DNA from: Heterocephalus glaber
Taxonomy: Eukaryota > Chordata > Mammalia > Rodentia > Bathyergidae
Reading direction: 5' to 3'
DNA length: 64,000 bases
Assembly (NCBI RefSeq): GCF_000247695.1
Contig: NW_004624732.1
Coordinates: forward strand, 44,245,576 to 44,309,575
Shown here piece after piece: positions 11,736 through 23,597 of the stretch; the stretch's first letter is position 1; the number at the start of each line of letters is the position of its first letter. The translations under genes were made by a program, and so were the position numbers. The notes under the pieces are model-generated. The model had not been told where the DNA came from and did not search any database. It was given only the letters and a program-made list of their open reading frames with translations.

Positions 11736-12364
11736 CCGGGAGGAAGGTGTCTGAGATGTAAATCGACATATTCATTGATGATGGACTTCCTTCTTTCATA
11801 TTGCAATGTGCATATATGAAAGCATTTAATATTAGCCTCGTATGGCTTTCTGTTTTTACTTGAAAATGCCAAAAAAGCAATAATATATTAATAAAATCAT
11901 ATAAAATAAGAAGCAAAGGACTTCCGAGTCTCTCCAAGGTCGTACATTCCTTGTTGTGTGTACTTTTAAAATTCTCCCGAGCATATCTAGATGTGACTCC
12001 ATATCCATTTCCTTTTTAATTTTAAAGTCTTATCTTGAGGTTTATCAGCAAAATTACTATATCTTTTCACTTTCTGCTTGCATAGGGAGCATATAAAATC
12101 TATTTCTCTGGAAAATACTATAAAGTTCCTCATTTTTCTTTCTCTGAAAGTCATTCTGTAAGCTATGAACTGGTCAGGCAAATAGTTTTATAATTTTGAC
12201 TTTTGTCTTTTTTTTTTTTTTCTGAAATTTGCCCTGTAGGAAGAGGGATTTGGCCAAATATTTAATGTTTCATACTATTATTTTTCCTCCTACATGGGTG
12301 ATTGGAAATTCTTATGAATTCTTTCTTTTTATATCAGTGACTCCTTTTAAAAATACACATTTTT

Positions 12365-12473
12365 GGGCCAGGGATTTAGCTCAGTGGTTCTGGTGCCTGC
12401 CTCATAAGAGCAAGGACCCAAGTTTAATCCCCAGTACCAAAAAACAAACAAACAAACAAACAAACAAAAGACC
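12365..12473 (+). repeat. ID SINE with (CAAA)n tail and target duplication
   Basis: The gggccagggatttagctcag head is followed by a box B region near gtttaatccccagtacc, then an (AAAC)n tail of about six units. A 10-bp duplication, acacattttt, flanks it at 12355-12364 and 12474-12483. Confidence 0.93.
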
Positions 12474-12689
12474 ACACATTTTTGCATAGACTTTTCCAGG
12501 ATTCTATCATCTATTTAAAAGTAGGGGATATTTTCATAGAAATAGTTGGGGGAGATAAATATGAAATAGCTGTGGATAGTCATTCACTATTACGGAAGTT
12601 ACAGAATACTTCTTTAGATCCTTTTACCCAACCAAAACAGATCTTATACAAAACTATGAAGAAAGGAGATTTGCCTTTACTCTTGTCAT

Positions 12690-12870
12690 AACTAGGGAGG
12701 GAGGTCTCCTTTTCTCCTTTGGGCTCCAATAGAAGCCTATAAATTTATTATATTTCCAGTTACATGGCAGGAACTTTGTTTTAATCTCTACTGGACTGTA
12801 AACCATGAGAGACCTGTCTTTGAATCCTAGTGCCTCGTTAATACTGAATAAATGCGTGTAAGATGAAGAC
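12690..12870 (+). repeat. Probable L2 3' end
   Basis: 'ctactggactgtaaacc' followed by 'cctagtgcctcgttaatact' and 'gaataaatgcgtgtaagatg' has the layout of an L2 3' terminus. Diverged, and no other part of the LINE is evident. Confidence 0.45.
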
Positions 12871-13154
12871 AAACACATATGTGAGTAACGAAATGATGGT
12901 AATGAATGATGTTTGAGGTCCCCAAATGCCACACAAATTTACAAGAAGGTATTAACATCAATGTGAAAGGCAGGGTGGATATCTCCCAATTGTCCTCTTA
13001 CCCCCAAGTGTGATCTTTGTTGAGTTCTGAATTATTTTTTCTGTCAGGAGCTCCATCTGTGATGTAATGTGTTGCTGTCAGGATATGATTCTAAGATACT
13101 GTGGAGTGGTGTAGGCCCAGTCTTCCAGACCACAGAGACTTTACAGAGTTATTT

Positions 13155-13245
13155 AATTTTCTTTTTCTATGGGAGGGATTGAACCCAGGGCCTCAGGCAT
13201 GTTAAGCATGCCCTTAACTGCTGAGCTACATCCCCAACCCCCACA
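13155..13245 (-). repeat. ID SINE (antisense), older subfamily
   Basis: 'gggagggattgaacccaggg' and 'cttaactgctgagctacatc' give the complement of ID boxes B and A. Diverged from the young subfamily. Confidence 0.8.
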
Positions 13246-13629
13246 TGCCCTTTAAATTGATAGTATCACTGTAGTAATATAGATGACTACTGCTATTAAT
13301 GAGAATTCACAAAGGTGATAATTATCTTTGGAGCCTCGTTTGTGCCAATCCCACTCTGTAATTAGTAATAATACAGCAGAGGGCAAAAATAGACCCAAAT
13401 TTCTCCTCTTAATGATGTTATATTTGAATAAGAAAGACATAAAGGTGAAATAAGTAAAACAGAATGTATTAGGTAATGGTAAATGGGATGAAAAAAACTA
13501 AAGTGGGGAAGGAGGATTGGAAGCGGGAAGAGGTGGCATTTTAGATAAGGTGGTCAGGAAAAGCCTCAGTGGGAAGGTGTGCTGGTTGTGAAGACAGTGA
13601 GGAAGTGAGCTGTGGCAGCGTTTGAGGGA

Positions 13630-14860
13630 AGATCATTCCCTAGAATGGACCATTATATCTACTTGGTTATTGGAATCCTCCTCTGGCAAGGTCACACTTT
13701 GATAAGCATGCACAAGGAACCCATGTTATTATTACTACTGTCTATTCAGAGAGGTCTGTCCACATGCTACTTCCCCAAATATTTGTTCACCCACTTTCCA
13801 AGCATGCTCCTTCTAAGTCCTTGACTATCCAGGCAAACCACTGGGCATAGCCCACGTATTGGTATACAATTGCACATGTGGATATTTTTCTTTCCAAACA
13901 AAGGGGACAACCTGATATACTGCCCAAAGGACTGCCAATTGGGAGGATTTCCCTTCACCATTAACCTCAAGGGATGTCCCAGAGAGGTGCTGAGGTCCTG
14001 CAGCTGGCCACTTTTGGATGGTGCCCATATAAGGAGCAGAACAATTTGTAACCAAGGCTTGAGTCTTATGTTTCCTCGACAGCCGATCATAGGACACTCT
14101 CCATGAGGTCATAGGTGCAGGTCGTGAGACAGAAGGCGATGCAGCATGAGGAGGGACTGTAGGAATTTGGGTCATTTTTTATGTAACTATCTTGTGCCCT
14201 CAAGGCCTACTTGGGCCTTGTCGGATATACACCCCATCTCATCTATTTGATGATGAAGTGCTTGTGTGTGCCCAACTTTCTGGCTGGGTGGGTGAGCTAA
14301 TACCTGGTTTAGGATGGGCAGCTCGGGTTCCATGGTAACTTGGTGGCCTGTAGTCAAATGTTAGGTTTCCACTAAGGTCTAGTAGCAGACCAAGAACTGT
14401 TTCTCAACAAGAATGTGTAGATGATGGCCAGGCCTTGGTCCAAACTCCTGATGGTTTGCCCTACCATTCACCTATGGGAAAGAGGGCTGCCAAAGTCACC
14501 AGCAAACATCACTATCTGCCACTGCCACTGCCACTTCAAGTAGCACTGGATTTGCTGGGTTACGTGGCCCAAGGGGCAGAGCAGCTTGTGTCAGTGTGGA
14601 CCTTTTGCAGATCCTTCTTTTCTGTGCTCATTTAAAACTAGTAACTTTCAGGTCATTCTGTAAACAGCCAGGAGTAACATACCCAAGTAAGGGATATGCT
14701 GCCTCCTAAACTCAAATAAGCACACTAGGCGTTGTGCTTCTCTTCCATTTTTTAGGAAGCACCAGCTACAACAACTTATCCTTCACCTCAGAAGAGTTAT
14801 CATGACATGCCCTACACCACTAGACTGTCAGTTATTTTACTGAGGTGGAAGATCTCTATT
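13630..14860 (-). mobile_element. ERVL-type endogenous retrovirus pol fragment, antisense, decayed
   Basis: Continuous similarity, from memory, to the antisense internal region of ERVL (class III) endogenous retroviruses. Landmark words include 'tatatctacttggttat', 'gggaggatttcccttcacca', 'aacttggtggcctgtagtc' and 'cactaggcgttgtgc'. Read on minus, the pol order is reverse-transcriptase side at high coordinates and integrase side at low coordinates. Two overlapping minus-strand frames stay open for about 107 and 116 codons (13767-14090 and 13825-14175), implying a frameshift between them, so no functional product is expected. LTRs, gag and an intact pol are not visible. It continues at 15180-15400 after a block of SINEs. 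Confidence 0.82.
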
Positions 14861-14865
14861 TTTTT

Positions 14866-15043
14866 CTTGCAGGGCTGGTCCTCAAACCTAGGGCCCCAGG
14901 CATACTAACACATGCTCAGCTACTGAGCTATACCTGCTCAGTAGTACTTTTTGTCGTACTGGCAGTTGAACCTATGGCCTTGCACATGCTAAGCAAGTGC
15001 TCTACCACTGAGCTATGTTGAGATACATCTCTAGCCCTTGTTT
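14866..15043 (-). repeat. Two adjacent antisense ID SINEs inside the ERVL
   Basis: The first copy (about 14866-14935) has 'ctcaaacctagggccccagg' and 'cagctactgagctatacctg'. The second (about 14945-15043) has 'gtactggcagttgaacctat', 'gctctaccactgagctatg' and 'catctctagccc'. Both are older, diverged forms in the same orientation. They interrupt the ERVL pol remnant. Confidence 0.8.
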
Positions 15044-15044
15044 C

Positions 15045-15178
15045 TTTCTTTCCTTTTTTTTTTTTTTTCTGAGACAAAGTCTTAGTAATTTTCCCAGGCT
15101 GGCCTTGAGCATTCAGTCTTCCTGTCTCAGCCTTTCAAGTAGCTAGAATTATTAGGTGTGGGGCCCCATGCTGGGCTC
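15045..15178 (-). repeat. B1 SINE (antisense) adjoining an ID copy
   Basis: A pyrimidine-rich tract, then 'gagacaaagtcttagtaatt', 'cccaggctggccttgagc' and 'gtctcagcctttcaagtagc', gives an antisense B1. Together with the ID immediately before it, this may be one B1-ID composite. Confidence 0.78.
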
Positions 15179-15179
15179 T

Positions 15180-15400
15180 ACTCACAAATTTTAGTTGGAA
15201 TTGGTTTCTCACGTTCAGATATAAAAGTATCTTAACAATGAGTTTAGGGTAGTACTTCTTTAGGTTTAATCAGCATGTATCAACAGCATAAGAACAAATG
15301 TGATAGCTTGTGAAAGGGGGAGGTGTTCAAGCTTCCTGCAAACTAAAGTGTGAAATAGGGCTGGAGAGTTAAGCTACCAAAATAATGTTCACTTAGTATT
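15180..15400 (-). mobile_element. ERVL pol fragment, reverse-transcriptase side (continuation)
   Basis: Sequence resumes in register with the ERVL pol order seen at 13630-14860, with 'agttggaattggtttctcac', 'tttaatcagcatgtatcaac' and 'agggctggagagttaagcta'. The place where the reverse-transcriptase YxDD box would be read (about 15271-15290, minus strand) is altered and not an intact box. The element is therefore dead and split by later SINEs. Confidence 0.7.
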
Positions 15401-18400
15401 CACTACGTAACAGACCCGGTATCAGTTTCTGGGACACACAGTCATGTAAAAACTCAAACTCAGTACCCAAGGAAGATGTAGCATGGCTAAGAGAGTTCAG
15501 ACTTTGTGCTGTGTGGCTTCAGGGAAATGTTTGTGGCAAATATGCTTGGTGCCCTGGAAGTTGTATCAAGTAGGTGTTATCCATTGTCTGATGAGCAGGG
15601 TGGCTATACAGTTCATCATTCAAGCTGGGACATTTTGGAGACAGTCTGAAGGTGTTACTCATAATTATTCTGAGTAAAGAGATGGAAACCAAGACTGTCC
15701 TGGGAAAACTCGGATCTAAGATCTTTCCACTTGTGAGATCTGCTTCTATAGTGCTAGGTGGTAGGAAAGCAGCTTATCTTGTTCCTAACTTTCAAACTTT
15801 TATTTGAATTCCCATGTATTATCTACCAAAATATTTATTATCTAATAAAGTTAGGAATAACACACAGGCAAAACAAAGGACTATTAACAGGAACAAGATA
15901 TTTGTATATTTATTAGGTGGTTTGTCATTAGTTATCTGGAAGTGAATCCCTAAGTCCTCTTACGACAGATGTTCTGTTTACCACTCCCTGTGCAAGCAAG
16001 CATAAAACAGAATTAAATGAAACCTGACCTGACTTCTAAGACAGAAGAGAAGGGATAAGCTCCTTACTTCTTCCTTTCCTGGGATATTTTTGTTTCAACT
16101 CATGTTTTTCTACTTGAAAAGTTTGTTTCTCTTCTGAAGTGATTTAGGAATTTTTAGACATCATTCGTCTGTGTAAGCCAATGAGGCAAAAGTCTGAGGA
16201 AAAATTTACAGCTTTACTGCCTGTTTTACATGTGGAAGGTAAGGTATATCCTACCTTGTGGAAGGACACTATTTTAGTGAATCAGGCCTGTGAGCTTTTG
16301 GTTATTGCTGTGGGAGTATCAGTGTGTAAATACAGACGCATTTTGGAGCCCTGCAATGTGATTTTTGAAACTGTTCAAACAATTAATTTAGTTGTCATCA
16401 CATGGCTTCTGATTCGCAAGTGCAAACTTGATACCATCATTCTTACTAACAATTAATATAAACTTTGTCCCTCATGTTCCCATTATAAGTGATGCATTCT
16501 TGAAGTTATCGTTACATTAAAATTCTTACTACAAATGAAGCCAGCTAAAAATGTTTACCAACTTGAATTGAGCTCATCATGTTTTGTTTGCTGAATAGTG
16601 TTTTGTGATTTTACCAACATAAGAATGAGTCTCCAAACTATTTTTAAAAGTGGAGCTTTTATTCTAAAGAAGTGCTTGCCTCATTTTCTTTGCGCTACTC
16701 CAAACAAGATGTTGTTTATTACTTTGAAACACTATATGTAAACCCCAGGAATATGTTAAATATGATTGAAGTCTTGGCTGTCTTTAAAAAATTGAAGTTT
16801 CCAGAAATTTAGCTGTGTTTAAAACCAAAGCCATGTTTTCAGGAAAGATTTCTATTTCCAAATATGTGGTTGCCCAAACCTTTTATATTTTCATGTCAAA
16901 TTCAGCTGCCAAATAACACACACTGTACCTTAGCTACAAAAAATAAAAAACTCATAGACTTCAGATTTTAAAAAGCACTTCGAAAACAACTATGATCATA
17001 TTTCTTGAACTTATGCTATTCATATGCATATAAGTGCGTTTTAGAGCAAGGTCTGTAAGGCATCGGTCACTTGTGCTGGTACAAATTGACATACGCAGAG
17101 CCAAATTGCTGCCGTGGAATAGCTGATCTGGAAAAATACACAAATTCCTAGCCAGACCAAAATAGGAGGTCAGGGAAGTTGCTTTTATAATAGTAGTGGT
17201 TATCTGTTTAATGTGTGACCTGGCAGTGATATGATGCTGACCACGGGCAATTATGCATATTCTAAACTGGTTGATACAGGCACAGAGTAAGAGAAATCCC
17301 CCAGTTTGTGATAAGAAGGTATTTATTGCCCTTTTATTTTCTTCATATGCTTTACTTAATCATTTATAAAAGATAAATTAATAGCAAACACCAATTTCAT
17401 TTTGTGTTTTAGTCAGTATTCATTCCTACACATTTGGAATATCTATTACTATGTGCTCTTAATAGTTTTGGCACCAGTTCAATGTCAACGAATGAATGAT
17501 GTACACATTTTACAGTCTTCTTAAGTGAAGATAATGTGGCTCAGTGGCAGTGTGTCTTGATTTCTTTGGGGACAGGGTACTCTGTTATGAGTCATAAGGG
17601 ATAGAGAACTATTAGTCATTTTTCCCTCAGCTAGTGCAGTGATGCAGATTTTTTGTTCCATTATATGCATTTTCTTAGAACGGATCAGGATTAGGGGTAT
17701 AGGTTAATGCCTAAGAAACTAGCTGATCATATGGGACTATCTTTTGCTTTATCCTTCCAATGTGGCTGAAAATTTCTATTCTACATTTTCATATCAATGA
17801 CAATGTGATGACACAGCAAAGGAGTTATTTTGGCTTGTTGCACACATCAAACGTAATCTTTTCTTTGCAGAAAAATATGTTTATTTTGAATAAGAGAAAA
17901 GAACTGTGAGCACTTCTAGTATCAGGAAAGCTATTTTGGAGAGGATGGTGATTGGCATGATTTACCTACTCCATCGGCAAAACAAGGAGAAATAGCATTG
18001 GATTTTCATAAAATGGGCTTAAGTTAGTCTTGTAGAAGCAGATATATAAAACATTGGGATGAGTTGCAATAATTGCCTTCTTTATTTTCAGGGACTCAGG
18101 CTGTTGTAAGGTACTCAACCAGTAGTATTCAGTGTAAAAAACAAAAGAATGGGTTAGGGAGAAGCTTATAAAAGGCATAGCACTTTGTCCCAGTGTAAAG
18201 TACGTTCTCAAGATATATGTAAGGTGTAAATTACAAAGTGCCATTATTTTGGAAGTCCAATGTCACCCACAAAAAAACCCTTCCAATTGTAAATATTGAA
18301 AAATATCACTGAATTTTAAATAATAGTAATAATAATAATGATGATGATGATAATATAATTCCCACACTTTTCCTGACACTGTACTGTTAAAGAATTCTAG

Positions 18401-20990
18401 TAGAAAGAATCTGAGTCTGGAGTGTTGGGAGTGGTGATCTGGGAGGTTTGGACCCCTGAATAATTCACTCCTGGTGGGGAGCCCGAGTTATTAGCCCAAA
18501 CAGTTGCCTTCAGGAAACCTCCAGAGACTGAAAGTCAAATGTTAAGAGGTATGCATCGTGTCCATTTATTTCTGAAGAGTTTTCCACTGAATGCATTTTT
18601 TGAGTGGGGGATGGAATGTGATCACTTATGTATTATTTTGATAACATCCAACTAGACCTCAAAAGAGGATCTTGTTTGAGAAAATATAAAAAGGGACTTC
18701 AAACAAAGAGCCGGGCACAAGAAATTCTGGCTGCTCAGAGGAGGCCTCTGTTTCATCACTGTGCATTCCTTGCCAGAAGACAGGACAGCCCCAGATTTTA
18801 ATCAAAGACTTGGTAGCTTTTGCAGTGCCCAACCCTTATGCTACATTTTGGTGGCGCTGTCTCAAGAGAGTGGGCCATGTTCTGGTGAAAATGATGTCTG
18901 GGGTTGATGTGAGTGAACTCTCTCATCAATTAGGGACCAACGACATGCCAGGATTTTCAAGTTTGATGGGTCCAGGAAAATATGAAAGGCATGATCACAA
19001 TTTTATTGGTTACAGATTACAAAAAGTATGAAATGCAGATTAAGAAATATCAACAAAATGCAGTGTTATGTCAGCTTTATTTATTGTCAAAAAAGAGTAT
19101 TAATGAAAATGTCATTACATTTGGAAACAGTTGTTAGGTTAAATATTTCCACTGCAAACATTTCTCTATGTGTATGGCAATTTCTTAGCATGACAGTGGA
19201 TTTTAAATTTGGTGTGTTACTTGAAACCGAATAATTTCAGAGTCATAAGTTATTTCAGAAACAAAAATTCTTTCAAAAATTTACAGCAAAATGATTGTCA
19301 GCATTATAAGGTGCAATGCTCCTTTAGAAAGTGAGTTATCCAGTGACCCTTTGTTTGCAATTAAACCTCTTATGGCACATAAGCAAGTAATTTTGAAAAT
19401 GACAAATTAAAACCTTAAGTACATAGTGCTTGTTAGTCTGAGAGAGGAAAAGGGGAGAATTGGGCCAATAAATATTTGGTAAATAATGCTGTGCAATGTA
19501 TCTTATCTTGACGTGTACTTATGTAAGAGTGCTTCAAATTGACTTAATATGTACAGTCAGGACATTATTTTCCAGCTGATCACACCCCTTTGGTATAATA
19601 AGTACTAGTGAGTAAAGGAAAGAAGATGACAACTCCAGGTTTAGATAAAGGAGTTGGAAGTGAAGGTGGAACTCTCTGGAATAGTTATCTGTTGGCATGC
19701 TCTGAACTTTGCTTGTTAATGTGAAATAACTATTTCAAAAAATGTTTTATTTCCCACATCATCACATTATTTGCACAGGTAAGAGTCCACTGTGCTTTTA
19801 TTTCAGTTTACACTTAGTTATGTTTTTAACTTTCTAGAAGAACTACTCGTATTTATGATTTGGTAATTCCTTCAGTGCCGGCCGTTAGATATTCCTCATT
19901 AGCACAATCATCAGTACTTAGAAGGAGTAGATTGCTTGATTTTTATTTCATGAGCTTGCATTAATGCACATCTCTCACTATGACAGACATTCAGGTCCAA
20001 TTGTATAATACCTTTAATGTCCATTTTGGAGATACTATTTCTATAATGCTCTCGTACTTTAGTTCTTTTTAGGCTTTGACAAACAGTATGAAGTGTTTAT
20101 TGCAGGTATTAGTTTTATTCTTGGTAGCAGATGCAACTGCAAGGCATGGACTATGGAAGTGAAATGCAAGGCCACACTTTAATTAACCCCTCAAAAAGGG
20201 CTGCTCCCCAGACTTCTAGATGGACTCTCCCGCAACCCTCTAAGGGGAAAAAGGAAGGATTTGCAGTTTCCTTTATTTTCCAGCTCTGTGTCCTTCCCTC
20301 TTGTTGTCCCAGTAAAGAACTACTTCAGGTGGGGGCTCACCTACATGTTCCATAAAGCAGGTGTGGCTGTGTCCTTCCCCTGGGTATCCCCACATGTAAC
20401 CATAATGATTACCGATAACTATGTGTGGGCTCAGTGAATGAGTGAATTAAAGAATGTGGGAATGGCTCCTAGCCGAGGTTTGCTGATCATAGCTGGGGCT
20501 CTCTGCTGAGCTTAGGATCTTGACAGCTTGTTTGGAAGATCTAGCCAGGAAGCACAGCAGCTACTTGTACACCTTTGTTTGAAAGAATGGTTGTCCTCTA
20601 CTTAGAAAGGTGGAAGGCTGTCCTCTTGGATTCAGCACACAGCTTTGGGAGGGACACATAAGGAGTGGTGAGTGAGGAAGGGCACAATACCCAGCCAGCC
20701 AGGGCAGTTGAATCAAATCTGGTATTCGATGCAGTGACAGATATTGCTGCTAGATCCCCCTCACATTCTTTGCTGAGCTCAGAAAGAGTGGGGACACTGC
20801 GGGGTCACAGTTTTGGAGCTTACTGCTGTTCAAATGGCTCTCCTGGTCTGGCTTTGTCTACTCTGCCCATCATCATTCTCCTTAGGCCAGTTTGGGACAT
20901 GGGTGTAGTGCAGAGGCCAGTGTTTTGGTTCTGTTCCTGTGCGTGAGGAGAAGTTATGAAAGAAGAATCCAAAACAGGATTTGATAAAGT
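15401..20990. other. 5.6-kb block without recognised interspersed repeats
   Basis: No SINE, LINE or LTR was recognised. A 91-codon frame at 16181-16456 (+) and a 73-codon frame at 18810-19031 (+) exist but have no recognised domain. A 12-bp perfect inverted repeat, tatcttgttcct, at 15775-15786 and 15889-15900 is of uncertain meaning. 18321-18352 holds an imperfect (ATA/ATG)n tract. Ancient, unrecognisable repeats may be present. Confidence 0.4.
18321..18352 (+). repeat. (AAT)n/(GAT)n trinucleotide tract
   Basis: taataataataatgatgatgatgataat-type tract: several aat units followed by gat units. Confidence 0.85.
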
Positions 20991-21045
20991 GGAAAGTGAC
21001 AGGTGAAGATGGGCTGAGCATTCTAGGAAAGGTATTAACAAGTTA

Positions 21046-21250
21046 GGGTCCAGGCATGGCGGTGCACACAGGCAGTCCCAGCATTCTGGGAGGATGAGGC
21101 CGAAGGATTGCAAATTTGAGACCAGCGTGGGAAAGTTAGCAATTTAGCAAGATTCTGTGTCAAAATAAAAAATAAAAAGGGCTGGGGATGTAGCTCAGTG
21201 TGAGGGCCCAGCGTTCAATCCTCAGTACTGAAACAACCCAGAAAAACAAA
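21046..21250 (+). repeat. B1-ID composite SINE (sense)
   Basis: The B1 part runs 'caggcatggcggtgcacaca', 'cagcattctgggaggatgag', 'ttgagaccagcgtggg' and ends in an A/T linker. It is followed at 21180 by the ID part 'gggctggggatgtagctcag' and 'ttcaatcctcagtactg'. The order B1, A-rich linker, ID is the clearest sense B1-dID copy in the window. Confidence 0.88.
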
Positions 21251-22257
21251 GAAAGTGCTGTATCAATGTTGTGTTTGTACAAGATTTCCATTCTGTGTGT
21301 CATTTCAGCATTTCTCCCATTCAGCACGGTCTCCTTCCTTCCTTCTCTTTTCCAGAGACAATTAGCATGCTCTTCCTAAAGAATTCCATGGTGAATTCTG
21401 CCTAAGTGCATCACTGCTGCTGTGTACCAGTGAACCAAGCAGTAGACTTCCCTGTGTATCACATCACTGTGCTGCGGGGGTATTGCCGAGGCTGCCGTTC
21501 CCTGTTTTGTGTCACGTCTCCTCACTGAAGGCTGCAGGGACAAATTTCCAATGGCCTCATAACCAGGAATAATCATGTCTCCCCTAAGTGAAGGTCTTGC
21601 TCTTTGGTGACATTGCAGTTCATGTAATGGATCATGTTTTCCTCTTCACGTAGCCTGTCTGAAAGCTCAACTTCATATCTGTAGTCCTTATAGTCTGCCT
21701 CCATCAAGGCTAGCAGACATTCTTGAAAGAATATTGTCTCTCTTCACTGCATATTCCCTTGTACTTTATTTTCTTAAATTTAGTTTACTGTATTGTGTTG
21801 GATATTTTTTGATAAGTCAATTTAAATCCTTTTGAAAAAGAAGCAAATTACCATACCATAAAAAATAAAAATAAAGACCAGGGTGCTCCTGCAACACCTT
21901 TATTTTTGTTAATTTTTTATTCTCCAGACCTAAATTTCACAACTTTAGCTTTTCTAATCAATACCAATCCATCACTGTCTAGTGTCACAATCCCTTCTGG
22001 ATTAGTTGTGGTTTTTTTTTTAAGTAGGAATTTGCCCATTACTTGGAAAGTATGATATTAATAGCTGATTTCTGCATCTACCAATTTCTAGTAATTCAAA
22101 TTCATTTGAATTTTAGTAACTTGCTTAACCTATTTTGTTTGTAGGAAGAGTTTTACTACTTATGTGAAGTTAGTGATGGTTACATGAAGTACCATATATT
22201 AAGTATCTAGTACATTATTTAGTCCTTTTTGTCTATATGTGATTTCTTCTTTCTTTT

Positions 22258-22342
22258 TACTTTTTTGTGGTTCTGGGTATTGAATTTAGGGCCTCATGCA
22301 TGCAAAGCAAGCACTTTACCCCTGACCACACCCTCAGCTCTG
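22258..22342 (-). repeat. ID SINE (antisense), older
   Basis: 'ggttctgggtattgaattta' followed by 'gcaagcactttacccctgac' and 'accctcagctc' reads as a diverged antisense ID. Confidence 0.75.
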
Positions 22343-23129
22343 TGATAGTCTTACATATGGAAAACGCACTGGAGTTGGAATTTAATATTGAAGTTTTCAT
22401 GGTAGCTTATCACCTTGGGCAAATCATTTGACATCTTGAACCACATATTTTTCATATATAATTTGATGGCATGGCCTACGTAATCCTTAGTATTCTTGTT
22501 TGCAATTATTGGATTTAAGATCAACCTGAGTAACCTGTTCAAAGTGTGTCTTCTCTCTAATGCTTTTTAGGAAAGGCATAGCTATATCTACTTAAGCACA
22601 GAGATGTATGGGGAAAGGGATCTAGATCTGAGGCTGAGATAGGAAAAGCCGTATTGTGCTTGTCTAAATGCTCTTTACTGGTATTGATTATGGTATTTGC
22701 AGTGGGTTTCAGTGTCTTTTGGAACACCCTAAATTTCTAGTGATTAGAGTTTTGAGTTCAAGTATCAAAATACATGCTAATATGCATGCTGCTTGATGTA
22801 GTAAATGGTCGTAACTGTGGTGCTTGATGAACAGCCTCAGAGTCATACACTGGTGCCTAAGAGGTAGCAGTGAAACAAAAGGAGCTGCTTTGGGTGGTCA
22901 GTGACCATGTTGGTCAATGACCACATTTAGTTCCATCCTGGAGCCAATCAAAACAAGTGCCTGTGTTTGAGATATAGTTTCTATTAGGGAACTGTCGGGC
23001 AATAGAAGATCCCCAAAAGAAGAGGTTACTCATTTATTGAGAAGATTAATGAAGGTTTTTAATAGATGATGTAGAAAAAGAATATACACTGAAATGAACC
23101 TATACTCACGGCAATTCATCAAGGTGGAG

Positions 23130-23330
23130 GAGGACTCTGTGGTGAAGAGCATAGGAACTTTTTAGGGTGTGGTTTTGGCCCAGTCATTTAATCTCTCAAA
23201 GCCTCAGTTTCCTCATACCTCAGAGGGATATTGTCATTTAACTCACAGAATTGTTTCAAAGAGATGGCATATGTTAGCCACTGACACCGATTATTATTAA
23301 AAATAGTAGTGTTATTGCAAACATCAAACT
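23130..23330 (+). repeat. MIR SINE
   Basis: Sense MIR order: 'gtggtgaagagcatagga', 'cagtcatttaatctctcaa', 'agcctcagtttcctcatacc', 'cacagaattgtttcaaagag'. Well preserved core. Confidence 0.82.
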
Positions 23331-23382
23331 TATACCAGCCTGTAAGGTTTTGCTAAACCTAATCTAAAAAGCTATCTAAGGA

Positions 23383-23475
23383 GGGCCGGGGATTTAGCTC
23401 AGTGGCACCACACCTGCCTCACAGGCACAAGGTCTTGAGTTCAATCTGTGGTACTGCAAAAAAAAAAAAAAAAAA
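23383..23475 (+). repeat. ID SINE with poly-A tail next to a gap
   Basis: The gggccggggatttagctcag head is followed by 'ctgcctcacaggcacaaggt' and a tail of at least 17 A. An aaaaagctatctaag word before it (ending 23380) is repeated just after the tail (aaaaagctatgtaaa), so it has a decayed target duplication. A very similar tail plus aagctatgtaagg reappears beyond the N gap. Confidence 0.9.
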
Positions 23476-23497
23476 GCTATGTAAACTTACTGCTAAA

Positions 23498-23597
23498 NNN
23501 NNNNNNNNNNNNNNNNNNNNNNNNNNNNNNNNNNNNNNNNNNNNNNNNNNNNNNNNNNNNNNNNNNNNNNNNNNNNNNNNNNNNNNNNNNNNNNNNN
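23498..23597. other. Assembly gap (100 N placeholder)
   Basis: Exactly 100 N, the conventional placeholder for a gap of unknown size. The gap is flanked on both sides by a poly-A run followed by aagctatgtaa, suggesting the break is caused by, or has produced, a duplication of the ID tail region. Confidence 0.99.

Noticed and set aside
16181..16456. 91-codon plus-strand frame
   Set aside because: No recognised domain and no paired splice sites. Composition is consistent with chance.
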